In this document: positions 47,563 to 56,891 of the stretch, one piece after another
Numbering within the stretch: the stretch's first letter is position 1
How the letters are laid out: every line of letters begins with the position of its first letter
Assembly: GCF_000015765.1 (NCBI RefSeq)
Contig: NC_008942.1
Coordinates: 1,007,921-1,071,920 of the forward strand
Reading direction: 5' to 3'
Length of the DNA stretch: 64,000 nucleotides
DNA from: Methanocorpusculum labreanum Z
GTDB lineage: Archaea > Halobacteriota > Methanomicrobia > Methanomicrobiales > Methanocorpusculaceae
Program-made: the position numbers and the translations under genes
Notes under the pieces: model-generated
Told to the model about the DNA's origin: nothing
What the model saw: the letters and a program-made list of their open reading frames with translations, nothing else
Databases searched by the model: none

Positions 47563-47837
47563 AATATTATCAAAAACATTATTGGATGCATTAAGTATTA
47601 ATAAAACACTATTTATTATTACTATGCCGCCCATTAAAATTAAATTGTGTGATAACAATTCTAATAATATTTTGTTATGTTATACTTATGGGTGTATTTT
47701 TTTGGTACATGTGTGCTGAGTTGACTGAATTCCTGCTTTCTTCTCCAATGACAGATTCAGAGAAATTTTGTCAGAGTCATAAATCAAAATAATAATTAGT
47801 AGCAGGTTATAATTCACGAATGTAAAGTATATCCTAT
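47563..47837. promoter_or_regulatory. divergent promoter region of the nitrogenase-like operon and methyltransferase
   Basis: This AT-rich gap holds both promoters. TTATTAATAC near 47595-47605 serves the operon to the left and GTTATAATTC near 47804-47813 the methyltransferase to the right. TTGTGTGATAACAA at 47645-47658 is an imperfect dyad (TTGT-N6-ACAA) between them and could be an operator. Regulation by metal is inference. Confidence 0.4.
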
Positions 47838-48671
47838 ATGATGGAATTACCTGACTACTGTCAACTTTGGGATGAAACCTATGCCCTCGCCCTCGAAGGA
47901 AAACTCAGCTCCGGAGATACGGAAGACAGTTTCTGGTCGAATCAGGAGAATGTTGATCGATTCGTCAAACATCTTCTCAATAAAAAAGGCGGCCGCATCG
48001 AGGATAATATCGCATCGATGCATATCCCTCCGGGTTCAACCGTCCTCGATATAGGCGCCGGACCCGGAACACTCGCCGTCCCTCTTGCCTGTGCCGGATG
48101 TCAGGTCACCACAATCGAACCGTCTGTTCCCATGGGTAAGGCAATGGAAGAGTATCGGCAGCATATGCAGGCTCCGCACATTTCCGAGATCCGCAAACGA
48201 TGGGAAAACGTAACGCCCCAGGAAGCAGGCCTCCACGATTACGTTATCGCATCTAGATCGCTCATGTTTGGGAATCTGCGGGAAAATATGCTCATGATGG
48301 ACGGAACTGCAAAGAAAGGCGTTCATATCTACTGGTATCTGACCTCCAAATCCTCGTCGTGGGGACATGAGGATCTCTGGCAGAGCCTGCATGGAAAACC
48401 GTATTACAGTGCCCCGAATGCATCCGTTCTCTGGAATGCGTTGAATCAGCTTGGGGTCTATGCAAATATCGATCTGAAAACAAAAACCAACGGACATCTC
48501 TATTCCACGGTTTTGGATATGCAGGAGGATTATTACGGTCGTTTGGAGGCTAAGGAACCCTGGCAGAAGGATATCGTGAACGCTGATCTGGATAATAAAT
48601 ACGAGACGACGGATGCCGGGATACGTGTTCCAAGTACCTCATACCTTGCCCACATCAGGTGGGAAAAATAA
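47838..48671 (+). CDS. SAM-dependent methyltransferase divergent from the nitrogenase-like operon
   Basis: The 277-residue protein has the SAM motif VLDIGAGPGTLAVPLA (residues 69-84) and an acidic TTIEPS strand after it. The C-terminal half (ASRSLMFGNLRENM, WYLTSKSSS) is unlike the common small-molecule methyltransferases that I can name. The gene starts 276 bases from the nitrogenase-like operon on the other strand and shares its promoter gap, which suggests a linked function, perhaps on the transported or reduced compound. A second, distantly similar methyltransferase is at 29-841. Confidence 0.82.
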   Translation: MMELPDYCQLWDETYALALEGKLSSGDTEDSFWSNQENVDRFVKHLLNKKGGRIEDNIASMHIPPGSTVLDIGAGPGTLAVPLACAGCQVTTIEPSVPMGKAMEEYRQHMQAPHISEIRKRWENVTPQEAGLHDYVIASRSLMFGNLRENMLMMDGTAKKGVHIYWYLTSKSSSWGHEDLWQSLHGKPYYSAPNASVLWNALNQLGVYANIDLKTKTNGHLYSTVLDMQEDYYGRLEAKEPWQKDIVNADLDNKYETTDAGIRVPSTSYLAHIRWEK

Positions 48672-48748
48672 ACTGAAAATTCTCTTTCATTTACTTAAAG
48701 TAGGGAGAACAGAAATACCTTATAGCACTTCGGATAATGTATAGATAT

Positions 48749-49300
48749 ATGAAAATCATCGGGTTATGCGGGTCTGCTGCTCCAAAGAGCAGTACGAAAA
48801 AACTGATCGAAGCAGCTCTCGAAGCTGCGATGGAAAAAGGAGCTGCAGTTGAGTATGTCAACATTGCAAAGCTGAACATCAAAGGATGTCTGGGTTGTAA
48901 TGAATGCAAAAAAGACCAGACCAAGTTCTGCTGCTTAAAGGACGACATGTCTGACCTTTACGCCAAACTCAACGAGGCGGATGTGATCCTGCTTGGATCC
49001 CCGATTTATTTCGGAGATATAACCGGACAAAGCAAATGCTTTGTTGACCGGATGTATGGATTCCTCGGTCCCGCCGGTTCCAAACTTAAGAAAGGAAAGA
49101 AGGCTGCTGCACTTATTACGCAGGGTTTTGCCGACGAAACGCATTATCCGATTGCAGCCGAACATCTGACCAAAGCGTTTGTCAGCTGCGGTGCAGATAT
49201 CCTGAAACCGGAATTTTTCGGCGGGCTCCACAACGCAGACGAGGTCACGGAAGCACAATTGGCACGGGCACGAGCGTTTGGTGAAAAACTCGCTGAATAA
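48749..49300 (+). CDS. flavodoxin-fold NAD(P)H-dependent oxidoreductase
   Basis: From the Met at 48749 the product has 183 residues. GLCGSAAPKSSTKKLIEAAL is the flavin phosphate-binding loop, and LGCNECKK with following CC and LKDDM form the cysteine-rich segment of iron-sulfur-flavoprotein-like reductases. GSPIYFGDITGQ contacts flavin. It is a small FMN-dependent reductase. TTATAG at 48720-48725 fits as a TATA box for a leaderless mRNA from 48749; the frame could also start 4 codons earlier. Confidence 0.85.
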   Translation: MKIIGLCGSAAPKSSTKKLIEAALEAAMEKGAAVEYVNIAKLNIKGCLGCNECKKDQTKFCCLKDDMSDLYAKLNEADVILLGSPIYFGDITGQSKCFVDRMYGFLGPAGSKLKKGKKAAALITQGFADETHYPIAAEHLTKAFVSCGADILKPEFFGGLHNADEVTEAQLARARAFGEKLAE

Positions 49301-49419
49301 GGAGCACCTCCTTTTTTTCACGAAACGAGACGCTTTCCATCGACCAAATTAGGTCTTGTAAGATACGCTGTGCGTTTCTCCCAAGCCGCACGCAATAACC
49401 AGCAGAAAACCCAAACGTC

Positions 49420-50268
49420 ATGATCATTGTATATGTCCTCATAATCCTTATCGCAGCCGCCAGTCTGTATCTTTTTTTACTTTACCCCGGGAAAACCAGA
49501 AAGGAACGAATGCTGGTCTTTACACAATACTTCATTGCACACAGGGGATTATTCGATAATACGACCGCGGCTCCGGAAAACTCGCTTCCTGCATTTCAAA
49601 AAGCGGTCGATGCCGGCTACGGGATCGAACTGGATGTGCAGCTGACAAAAGACAATGAGGTGATCGTTCTTCATGATGATAATCTGCGCCGTTCATCGAA
49701 AGTCGACACGCAGATTTCTGATTGTACATACGAGAGGCTTCAGGAATACCGGTTATTTCACTCGGACGAAAAAATACCCAAATTATCCGACGTCTTATCT
49801 CTGGTAAACGGAACAGTTCCTCTTGTCATCGAGTTGAAAAACGCCTCTGCCTCCGAGTATGCGGGACTGTGCGAAAGAACTGCGGCGTGCCTTGACACAT
49901 ATAACGGGGTATTTGGTATCGAATCGTTCAATCCCATGATCGTTCGGTGGTTCTGGATCAATCGGCCTGAGTACCTGCGTGGCTTTTTAAGCACGGATTA
50001 TCGAAAGGAACTGGCATCACTTGCATGCGGAGAACCGCCGAAACTGACATTCCTCGAGAAATTCGTTCTGACGAATTGTCTGATGAATTTTTTTATCAGA
50101 CCGGATTTTATTGCCTACAATATTCGATACAAGGATCAACCGTCCTATAGGATATGCACAAAATTATTCGGCATTGTCAAAGTCGGTTGGACGATCCGCA
50201 GTAAAAAAGAATTGGATACGGCAGTGTCATCTTTCGATGTGATTATTTTCGACTCGTTTCTGCCTTAA
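49420..50268 (+). CDS. glycerophosphodiester phosphodiesterase, membrane-anchored
   Basis: The 282-residue protein begins with one hydrophobic span (about residues 2-24). A GDPD domain then has IAHRGLFDNTTAAPENS, GIELDVQLTKDNEVIVLHDD and ELKNAS, which supply the His and Glu/Asp metal ligands. It hydrolyses glycerophosphodiesters, perhaps from lipid turnover. The active domain may be outside the membrane. Confidence 0.9.
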   Translation: MIIVYVLIILIAAASLYLFLLYPGKTRKERMLVFTQYFIAHRGLFDNTTAAPENSLPAFQKAVDAGYGIELDVQLTKDNEVIVLHDDNLRRSSKVDTQISDCTYERLQEYRLFHSDEKIPKLSDVLSLVNGTVPLVIELKNASASEYAGLCERTAACLDTYNGVFGIESFNPMIVRWFWINRPEYLRGFLSTDYRKELASLACGEPPKLTFLEKFVLTNCLMNFFIRPDFIAYNIRYKDQPSYRICTKLFGIVKVGWTIRSKKELDTAVSSFDVIIFDSFLP

Positions 50269-50281
50269 TCCTGAGGATCCA

Positions 50282-50929
50282 TTACGTTTTTCTCGTGAAT
50301 ATCCGGTCAAGGCATCCAAGTCTTGGAACAAAGAACTTGACAATAAGACCAACAAGAATGGCCGCCGCGACGGTTCCTTCCCGCACCCCGACCAGATCGG
50401 CAAACATCACCCATGAGACAAGAACGGCAGTCAGTACCATTGTGCTGTCGAATCCTACTTTGACATAGCCGAACTGAATCTTTGTGACCTCGGATATTGC
50501 TCTGACAAGAGCATCTCCTGCCATCATCAGAAGGTTTGCTTTCAACAGAAGGGAAATACCGAAAGCAACCAGAACGCAGCTCATGAGACAGAAAATCCAC
50601 TGAAATATATAGCCGGTGATGATGAGATCATTGACGAGGATCATCGAGAGATCCGTGAATACGCTGAAGACGAATATGAGAGGGATCTGCAGCCACTGAT
50701 ATGTTTCAAATTTGTCTTTCAGCAGGAAATACTCAAAAACAACAAACAAACTGTTCATGAGAAAGGTGAACGTCCCAAATGAAAGGTGAAATCCTTGACT
50801 CAGAACATAGGGCACGCAAGATATGGGTGTTGTTCCAAGACCTGCTTTCGTGGAACACGCAATCCCAAGCGACATGATAAAAAGGCCGAGGATCATCACG
50901 GTTATCCGTGTGGCTGTTTCTTTTTTCAT
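50282..50929 (-). CDS. YitT/YczE-like membrane protein
   Basis: The 215-residue protein has five to six hydrophobic spans and the phrase GIACSTKAGLGTTPISCVPYVLS, typical of the YczE/YitT family, whose role is unknown. It is convergent with the phosphodiesterase gene. No other context. Confidence 0.75.
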   Translation of the reverse strand: MKKETATRITVMILGLFIMSLGIACSTKAGLGTTPISCVPYVLSQGFHLSFGTFTFLMNSLFVVFEYFLLKDKFETYQWLQIPLIFVFSVFTDLSMILVNDLIITGYIFQWIFCLMSCVLVAFGISLLLKANLLMMAGDALVRAISEVTKIQFGYVKVGFDSTMVLTAVLVSWVMFADLVGVREGTVAAAILVGLIVKFFVPRLGCLDRIFTRKT

Positions 50930-51057
50930 GATGCGCAGAAGTTGATATAGATTGGGTGGTCTGGTATTTATGCGGGACGGGATGATCGGTGTAACGAAGT
51001 TGAATTCCCGTGCCGACAGGGGAATAGATATTATCCGTCAGGTAGCAATGTTACCAT

Positions 51058-51876
51058 ATGGAAAGTACTACTACAGATGAGTTAGGGGGAGCATTTCGAC
51101 CGATCGTGTTTCTTCGGACGGATACGTATCCTTCGAACGCGATCTCGCCGAAGGAGGGGGCACGAAGAGGCTGTGTGATGGGTTTTATCTCGCATGTTAT
51201 CCGGGATCGAAAGACAGCAGTTTTCACCAAAGAAACATGTCTTTGTGCCGGAGCAGCGGCAGGTCTCTGTTTTGGGAATAGTTATGCAGCATCACCCGGA
51301 GGCGTTGATACGTTTGCGGCGTTTTTCTCGTATGGTCTTGAATCGGCGAAGGACCCGGAAACGTATCAGAAATTTTGTGATCGGATGCCGGAAAAATCCC
51401 GGAGAAAGTTTTTGGAGGGTGAGCGGATGCATGTGGACAGCGAGACGGCAAAAAAGTTCATCGATGATGAAATCACGGCTATACCGGAAATCAGCGGGAA
51501 ATATGCTGTGTTTAAGCCGCTAGAGGATCTTGTTGAGGGAGAAGTTCCCGTTTCGGTAATCTTTACCGTGAATCCGGTCGAACTTGCGGCATTGATGCAT
51601 CTTGCGGGTTCACTTCCAGGTGGGAACGGACTTACCGCTTCGTCACGGATCTCGGCATGTCAGGCACTCGGGAGCAAAGTTCTGCAGGAGTCAAAAAAGG
51701 AGGTTCCAAATGCAGTTCTAGGTATGACTGATCTTGCCGGCCGCGGGCACTGTCGAAATGTTATCCCGAATGAGTATATGACCTACAGTGTTCCCTGGAA
51801 CATGTTTCTTGCCATGGAAGAAGCGGCGCCGAAGAGTTTTTTCCAGACGATGACATGGGAGAAGTTTAAGGAATAA
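51058..51876 (+). CDS. DUF169 family protein
   Basis: The 272-residue protein matches the DUF169 family: TKETCLCAGAAAGLCFG at about residues 60-76, FTVNPVELAALMHLAG and GMTDLAGRGHCRNVIPNEYMTYSVPW. Members are common in methanogens and anaerobes; function is not established. Conserved cysteines at about 64, 66 and 74 may bind a metal or cluster (inference). Confidence 0.85.
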   Translation: MESTTTDELGGAFRPIVFLRTDTYPSNAISPKEGARRGCVMGFISHVIRDRKTAVFTKETCLCAGAAAGLCFGNSYAASPGGVDTFAAFFSYGLESAKDPETYQKFCDRMPEKSRRKFLEGERMHVDSETAKKFIDDEITAIPEISGKYAVFKPLEDLVEGEVPVSVIFTVNPVELAALMHLAGSLPGGNGLTASSRISACQALGSKVLQESKKEVPNAVLGMTDLAGRGHCRNVIPNEYMTYSVPWNMFLAMEEAAPKSFFQTMTWEKFKE

Positions 51877-52022
51877 CATATACACCCTTCATGAATGTTG
51901 AAAAGAACGACGATATTTCTCATTTTTGCAGGGCATGATCCTCAGAATGTCTGAAAAAATAGTTATTCCCAAAAAAAGATTTATCAACCCTGCGTTCCCA
52001 TACACTGCTTTAAGGAAGTATT

Positions 52023-53444
52023 ATGGCAACAAAACCTTCGGTAAGCTATAAGTTATCATTAACTGCGTTTATCCTGATTACGTTCGCAGCCATTATGAGC
52101 ATGCGTACCTTCCCATCGCAAAGTGTGGTGGGCTGGCAGTCAATCTTTTTCTGCCTCCTTGCTTTTATCGTATACCTGATTCCTGCATCCCTAGTTTCTG
52201 CTGAACTAGCTACCGGATGGCCGCAGGAAGGTGGTGTCTATGTGTGGGTAAAAGAGGCATTTGGAGAAAAATGGGGTTTTACCGCCATTTGGCTGCAGTG
52301 GTTCCAGATGACGATCGGATTTATCAGTGTCCTGACCTTCATCGCGGCAACATTCTCTTACATCATTAACCCGGAGCTTGCAAACAACAAGTTATATCTG
52401 TTCATTTTCATTGTTGTTATCTGGTGGGGCCTGACGTTCCTGAACCTCAGGGGTCTCAAAGCTTATACCAGAATCAGTTCGATCTCCGTTGTCCTGGGAA
52501 CATTCATTCCGGCGGCAATCCTTCTCATCGGCGGAGCATGGTACATCTTTTCCGGAAACCCCGTCCAGTTAACCCTCCAGCCGACGGTAACGGATCTCAT
52601 ACCTAACTTTTCATCGCTTTCCAATCTGGTGATGCTGGTAACCTTCGTTTTCCTGTTCATAGGTATAGAGATGACCGCAAGTCATGCACAGGATATCAGC
52701 AATGTCAAGAAAAATTATCCTCTCGGCATATTTGTCGTCGGCTTAGTCATCACAGCAATAAGCATTGTCGGGGCCATGATCGTTGCCTTACTCGTACCGG
52801 CAGACAACATCAACCTTCTTGCAGGCATTATGCAGACCTTTGAAGTTATTTTTGCGGGTCCGTTCTCATGGGTGGTACTGATCATCGCTCTGCTCATTGC
52901 GATTGGCGCGATCGGTCAGGTGTCTACCTGGATCTTAGGGCCGGTCAGAGGTCTTTTTGCGACAGCAAAAGAAGGAACTCTGCCTCCCGTTCTTCAGAAG
53001 ACGAACAAAAACGACATCCCGGTAAACATGCTTATCCTTCAGGGAATTCTCATCACGTTCTGGGGCGCCGTTTACGCTCTTGCTCCCGGGGGAGTTAACA
53101 GTTCGTTCTGGATGCTCTTTGCTCTGACGACCACCGTATACATCGTCATGTATTTCCTGATGTATGCTGCTGCAATCAGACTCAGATACACGCGTCCGGA
53201 CGTTCCAAGGGCGTTTAAGATCCCTGGCGGAAAGGCCGGCATGTGGCTAGTTGGAGGATTTGGATTTGTGATGATGGCAATCCTTTTCGTCGTCGCGATG
53301 CTGCCGCCAACCCAGATCTCGGAAGGAGCCGGTTTTGTGGCATTCATGATTATTGGAACGGTTGTCGTCGCAGCCATACCTTTAATCATTTATGCATTCA
53401 AAAAGCCTGAATGGAAAGTAAATCAGCCGGAGACCAAAGAGTAA
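52023..53444 (+). CDS. amino acid antiporter, GadC-like (APC family)
   Basis: The 473-residue protein has about 12 transmembrane spans. It aligns with GadC-type glutamate/GABA antiporters: ELATGWPQEGGVYVWVKEAFG, LQWFQMTIGF, GIEMTASHAQDI, NINLLAGIMQTF, STWILGPVRGLFATAKEGTLP and FKIPGGKAG. It exchanges an amino acid for its decarboxylated amine. The decarboxylase gene follows after 16 bases, so the two work as a decarboxylation-antiport pair. A TATA-like element sits near 51979-51986, with AAGGA before the start. Confidence 0.9.
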   Translation: MATKPSVSYKLSLTAFILITFAAIMSMRTFPSQSVVGWQSIFFCLLAFIVYLIPASLVSAELATGWPQEGGVYVWVKEAFGEKWGFTAIWLQWFQMTIGFISVLTFIAATFSYIINPELANNKLYLFIFIVVIWWGLTFLNLRGLKAYTRISSISVVLGTFIPAAILLIGGAWYIFSGNPVQLTLQPTVTDLIPNFSSLSNLVMLVTFVFLFIGIEMTASHAQDISNVKKNYPLGIFVVGLVITAISIVGAMIVALLVPADNINLLAGIMQTFEVIFAGPFSWVVLIIALLIAIGAIGQVSTWILGPVRGLFATAKEGTLPPVLQKTNKNDIPVNMLILQGILITFWGAVYALAPGGVNSSFWMLFALTTTVYIVMYFLMYAAAIRLRYTRPDVPRAFKIPGGKAGMWLVGGFGFVMMAILFVVAMLPPTQISEGAGFVAFMIIGTVVVAAIPLIIYAFKKPEWKVNQPETKE

Positions 53445-53460
53445 ATACGGAGAAATTAGT

Positions 53461-55371
53461 ATGACAAACACGGAAAAAACCAACACATCCCCCTGTGCAG
53501 CCGAAGATGCTCTCAAAGTGAAGGCTCTCTTCCTCGGGCCGAAATCTGAAAACCGCGAGTATTTCAAGAACATGCTCAACTTCCTGATGGATGAGCACAT
53601 GCACTGGAGAAGCGATTTCCATCCGGAAGACCGGATGGTTTCGACGGCGAAAGAGATGCGAAGCGAGGAATATCTGACGACACTCGACCGTACATCCGAT
53701 GTTTTGATGCAGCTGTCGAACAAACTCAAAGAAACCTCGATGCCCTGGTTTTCATCCAGATATCTCGGTCACATGAATTCCGATACGCTGATGGTGGCTA
53801 ACCTTGCGTATATGGCGACCATTCTCTACAATCCAAACAACGTAGCCTACGAAGCATCAACTGCGACGACACCGATGGAAATCGAAGCCGGCAAAGACAT
53901 GGCAACCATGCTCGGTTTTGACCCTGAACAGTCATGGGGTCATATCACCACCGACGGCACGATCGCAAATTACGAAGGTATGTGGATGGCACGCAATCTC
54001 AAATCGTTCCCTCCCGCAGTCAAAAAGATACGGCCCGATCTTGTTCCGGGACTTGACGACTGGCAGATCATGAACATGAGCACCACACAGGTGCTTGACC
54101 TTATCGGGAAAGTGAAGGAGGCCGGCTGCTTCGATGAAGTAAGAAACGAAAGTGCCCGAGGTATTGGGGCAGGCGACGGTAGCCTTGGTGTTGTCCTGGT
54201 CCCGCAGTCCAAACATTATTCATGGGTGAAGGCTGCCGATGTTCTCGGGATTGGAAACAAGAATCTGATCCAGGTGCAGGTAAATGACCACTACCACATG
54301 GATATCGACACGCTGAAAAGCATCATCGACGATCACATCGCACGAAAGATCCCGATTATGGCAGTCGTGGCCGTTGTTGGAACAACCGAAGAAGGAGCTA
54401 TTGATGAGGTCGACAGGATCGTAGAATTACGGGCCGAGTATGAAAAACAGGGTATCAACTTCTACTTCCATATCGACGCAGCCTACGGCGGCTATTCACG
54501 TGCTCTTTACCTTGATGAGCAGAATCGTTTCATGGAGTACGATGAAGTGAAAGAACGCCTCAGCGCTGACGGGATATTCATACATGAAACCGAATACCCG
54601 CAGAGAGAGATTTATGAAGCATACAAGGCAATCCCGGCTGCGGATTCGATCACCATCGATCCGCATAAGATGGGATATATTCCCTATTCAGCCGGAGGAA
54701 TTACCATAAAGGACAGGCGTATTCTTGATCTTATCTCGTATTTTGCCGCCTATGTCTTTGAATCGGGAGAGGATTCACCAACTCTGCTTGGCAGTTATAT
54801 TATGGAAGGATCAAAGGCCGGTGCCACGGCCGCCGCCGTCTGGGCAACGCACAGACTGATCCCGCTGAACGTAACCGGTTACGGAAGAATCATCGGCCGG
54901 AGTATTGAAGGAGCACAGATGCTGTCCAATGCTCTGACAACGACGAAGTATATTACGGTCAATGACCGGAAATTCCAGGTCGAAACTCTTGCAGGAAAAC
55001 CTGACTTCAATATCGTGTGCATGGCGTTTAATGAGGTAGGAAATACCGATCTGGATGCCATGAATGCTCTGAACGAAAAAATCTATAACGAATCCTCCTA
55101 TGTCAGCGGGCCGGTGTATAAAAACGACTGGATCACCTCAAAAACTGCTCTCGCACGGGAAGACTACGGCGACGCTCCAAGAAACTTCGTGAAGCGCCTC
55201 GGGGTCCCAACGGCAGAATGGGATCGTGTCGGATCGGTGTATGTGCTTAGAGTCTGCCTGCTCAATCCGTTCGTTTCCCACAATGTGCATTTCGACGTCC
55301 TGTGGGATGGGCTCCTTGCAATCCTCAAGGAAAAGCTTGCTGCGGCAATTGCCGGCGATGGAAAGTGCTGA
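53461..55371 (+). CDS. group II PLP amino-acid decarboxylase, long tyrosine/glutamate type
   Basis: The 636-residue protein is the length of bacterial tyrosine decarboxylases. It has SSRYLGHMNSDTL, TTDGTIANYEGMWMARNLKS, HIDAAYGGYSRAL and the PLP lysine in ITIDPHKMGYIPYSAGG. This long class is distinct from the short archaeal MfnA. The neighbour is a GadC-like antiporter, so the system may export the amine and consume cytoplasmic protons, or it may supply tyramine for methanofuran; the substrate (tyrosine, glutamate or another) is not certain. It is probably a gene of bacterial origin (inference). Confidence 0.85.
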   Translation: MTNTEKTNTSPCAAEDALKVKALFLGPKSENREYFKNMLNFLMDEHMHWRSDFHPEDRMVSTAKEMRSEEYLTTLDRTSDVLMQLSNKLKETSMPWFSSRYLGHMNSDTLMVANLAYMATILYNPNNVAYEASTATTPMEIEAGKDMATMLGFDPEQSWGHITTDGTIANYEGMWMARNLKSFPPAVKKIRPDLVPGLDDWQIMNMSTTQVLDLIGKVKEAGCFDEVRNESARGIGAGDGSLGVVLVPQSKHYSWVKAADVLGIGNKNLIQVQVNDHYHMDIDTLKSIIDDHIARKIPIMAVVAVVGTTEEGAIDEVDRIVELRAEYEKQGINFYFHIDAAYGGYSRALYLDEQNRFMEYDEVKERLSADGIFIHETEYPQREIYEAYKAIPAADSITIDPHKMGYIPYSAGGITIKDRRILDLISYFAAYVFESGEDSPTLLGSYIMEGSKAGATAAAVWATHRLIPLNVTGYGRIIGRSIEGAQMLSNALTTTKYITVNDRKFQVETLAGKPDFNIVCMAFNEVGNTDLDAMNALNEKIYNESSYVSGPVYKNDWITSKTALAREDYGDAPRNFVKRLGVPTAEWDRVGSVYVLRVCLLNPFVSHNVHFDVLWDGLLAILKEKLAAAIAGDGKC

Positions 55372-55530
55372 GAATATCTGACCCGGTTTTTCCATGACCG
55401 GGGCATTATGTATTTTTTCTCATGCAAATGAGTGAGTGGCCCGATCTGTTATTTTTAATAGGACTTACTCGGTGTGCTCTCAATCCAATTTGGGAAGGAT
55501 ACGGCTGGGTGTGGAAACCTGAATTTATTT

Positions 55531-55664
55531 AACCGCGAATCTCCGCGAATTAACGCGAATCGCATTTTTCTTGCGCTGTCGTGCTCTGCTTCGGCTGATC
55601 GCCTACGCAGGAATCGCACGCCGGCTGGAAAAATGCTATCGGAAAAACCGGCGTGCCGGTTTTT
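55531..55664 (+). repeat. dispersed inverted-repeat unit, left arm
   Basis: The arm begins AACCGCGAATCTCCGCGAAT and ends with the hairpin AAAAACCGG-CGTG-CCGGTTTTT at 55643-55664. It is matched in reverse orientation by 55715-55847 and by a third copy at 37825-38018. Confidence 0.85.
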
Positions 55665-55714
55665 CTCTCAGTTAACTTCTCTATTTGTGTAATCGAAAAA
55701 TAATGAAACAACAG

Positions 55715-55847
55715 AAAAACCCGCACGCGGGTTTTTCCTACAGCATTTTTCAAGAGAGGGTGCGATTCTGCGCAGGCGATCAGCCGGAGCAGAGCAGCCG
55801 AACGTAAGGAAAATGCGATTTGCGTTAATTCGCGGAGATTCGCGGTT
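55715..55847 (-). repeat. dispersed inverted-repeat unit, right arm
   Basis: Reverse complement of this arm starts AACCGCGAATCTCCGCGAAT like the left arm. It ends with AAAAACCC-GCACGC-GGGTTTTT at 55715-55736. In that hairpin the inner base pairs differ from the left arm but still pair. Only about 50 bases separate the two arms. Confidence 0.85.
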
Positions 55848-55946
55848 CTTTTCCGTATCCAACCACACCAACACCGCGTAAGTCCTATTTTAAAATATGA
55901 CAGAGAAATACGCCATTACTACTAACACAAAAATCTGAAAAAGGAG

Positions 55947-56018
<72 letters not shown>

Positions 56019-56165
56019 AACGAACACACATAATATGTGCCTTAACCAATAGGGCAGATGTGAATAAAAAGATGTTGCTTTCTTCGCCAAAAAATCCTCT
56101 CGGATTTCATCATTGGATCGCCAAAACAATAATGCTTCAGCACACACTTCATACATACCAGAGAC

Positions 56166-56834
56166 ATGACCGCTGTATTCGATCCATCTCTAACAGGTAT
56201 TTTTATCTTCGGGCTTCTCGCAGGCATTTGTCCGTGCAATAGTGTGATCTGCCTTGGGCTCATTGGTTATCTTACCAGCGGTAAAACAACTCTAACCCTC
56301 CCGACAATACTCAAACTCGTTCTTGCCTTCTGTGTAGGTACGATTCTTACCCTTCTTCCGTTAGGCTTCCTTGCCGGATTCCTCGGCGAGTATATCCTCT
56401 ATCTCAACAGTTCGATAGCCTGGATTCTGGGCGGCATTCTTATGATCGCGATGGGACTTCAGCTCCTCCATCTCTATAAGCCGCCAATTCGACGCATCTT
56501 CAACCGTTTTCGTCTCCTAAATGCCTATACTATCGTCGGCGCATTTCTTCTCGGTCTTTCATTTGGCGTGATCACCGTCGGCCGCGGCGCTCCGATGCTC
56601 ATCATCGTTCTCACCTACATTGCCCTCTACCAAACCCCGCTTCAGGGACTTCTCACCATCTTCATCTATGCAGTCGGTCTCAGCATTCCATTGGTTATTC
56701 TCAGCTCGATCGGCGGTTCCTTTGGTCAGAAGATCCGCACGGTCACAAAAATCAGCGGGAACACCATCGATATCATCATCGGGATAGGAATCATTCTGAT
56801 CGGCATTTACTTTATTTTCCTTGCCTTCCTCTAA
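56166..56834 (+). CDS. CcdA/DsbD-like membrane protein
   Basis: The 222-residue protein has about six transmembrane spans. GLLAGICPCNSVICLGLIGYL near residues 17-37 resembles the first cysteine-containing helix of CcdA. The second conserved cysteine of CcdA, in the fourth helix, is replaced (VGRGAPML), so disulfide transfer of the usual kind is doubtful. Export of thiols, sulfur compounds or metals are alternatives. It is followed by the phosphorylase gene after about 57 bases. Confidence 0.7.
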   Translation: MTAVFDPSLTGIFIFGLLAGICPCNSVICLGLIGYLTSGKTTLTLPTILKLVLAFCVGTILTLLPLGFLAGFLGEYILYLNSSIAWILGGILMIAMGLQLLHLYKPPIRRIFNRFRLLNAYTIVGAFLLGLSFGVITVGRGAPMLIIVLTYIALYQTPLQGLLTIFIYAVGLSIPLVILSSIGGSFGQKIRTVTKISGNTIDIIIGIGIILIGIYFIFLAFL

Positions 56835-56891
56835 AATCACGCGATTGAACCGACTCTTATATATCTTCGACGGAAAATAATAACTCTGACA

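Larger units (their letters stand above)
55372..55946. other. gene-free region with an inverted repeat unit
   Basis: Between the decarboxylase and tRNA-Ala no gene is supported. A pair of inverted arms occupies 55531-55847. Short frames that appear across it on both strands encode the same peptide (NRESPRINANRIFL) because the arms are inverted copies. Confidence 0.65.

Noticed and set aside
55474-55874. Short overlapping frames on both strands around 55.6 kb
   Set aside because: They are translations of the two inverted arms and share the same spurious peptide.
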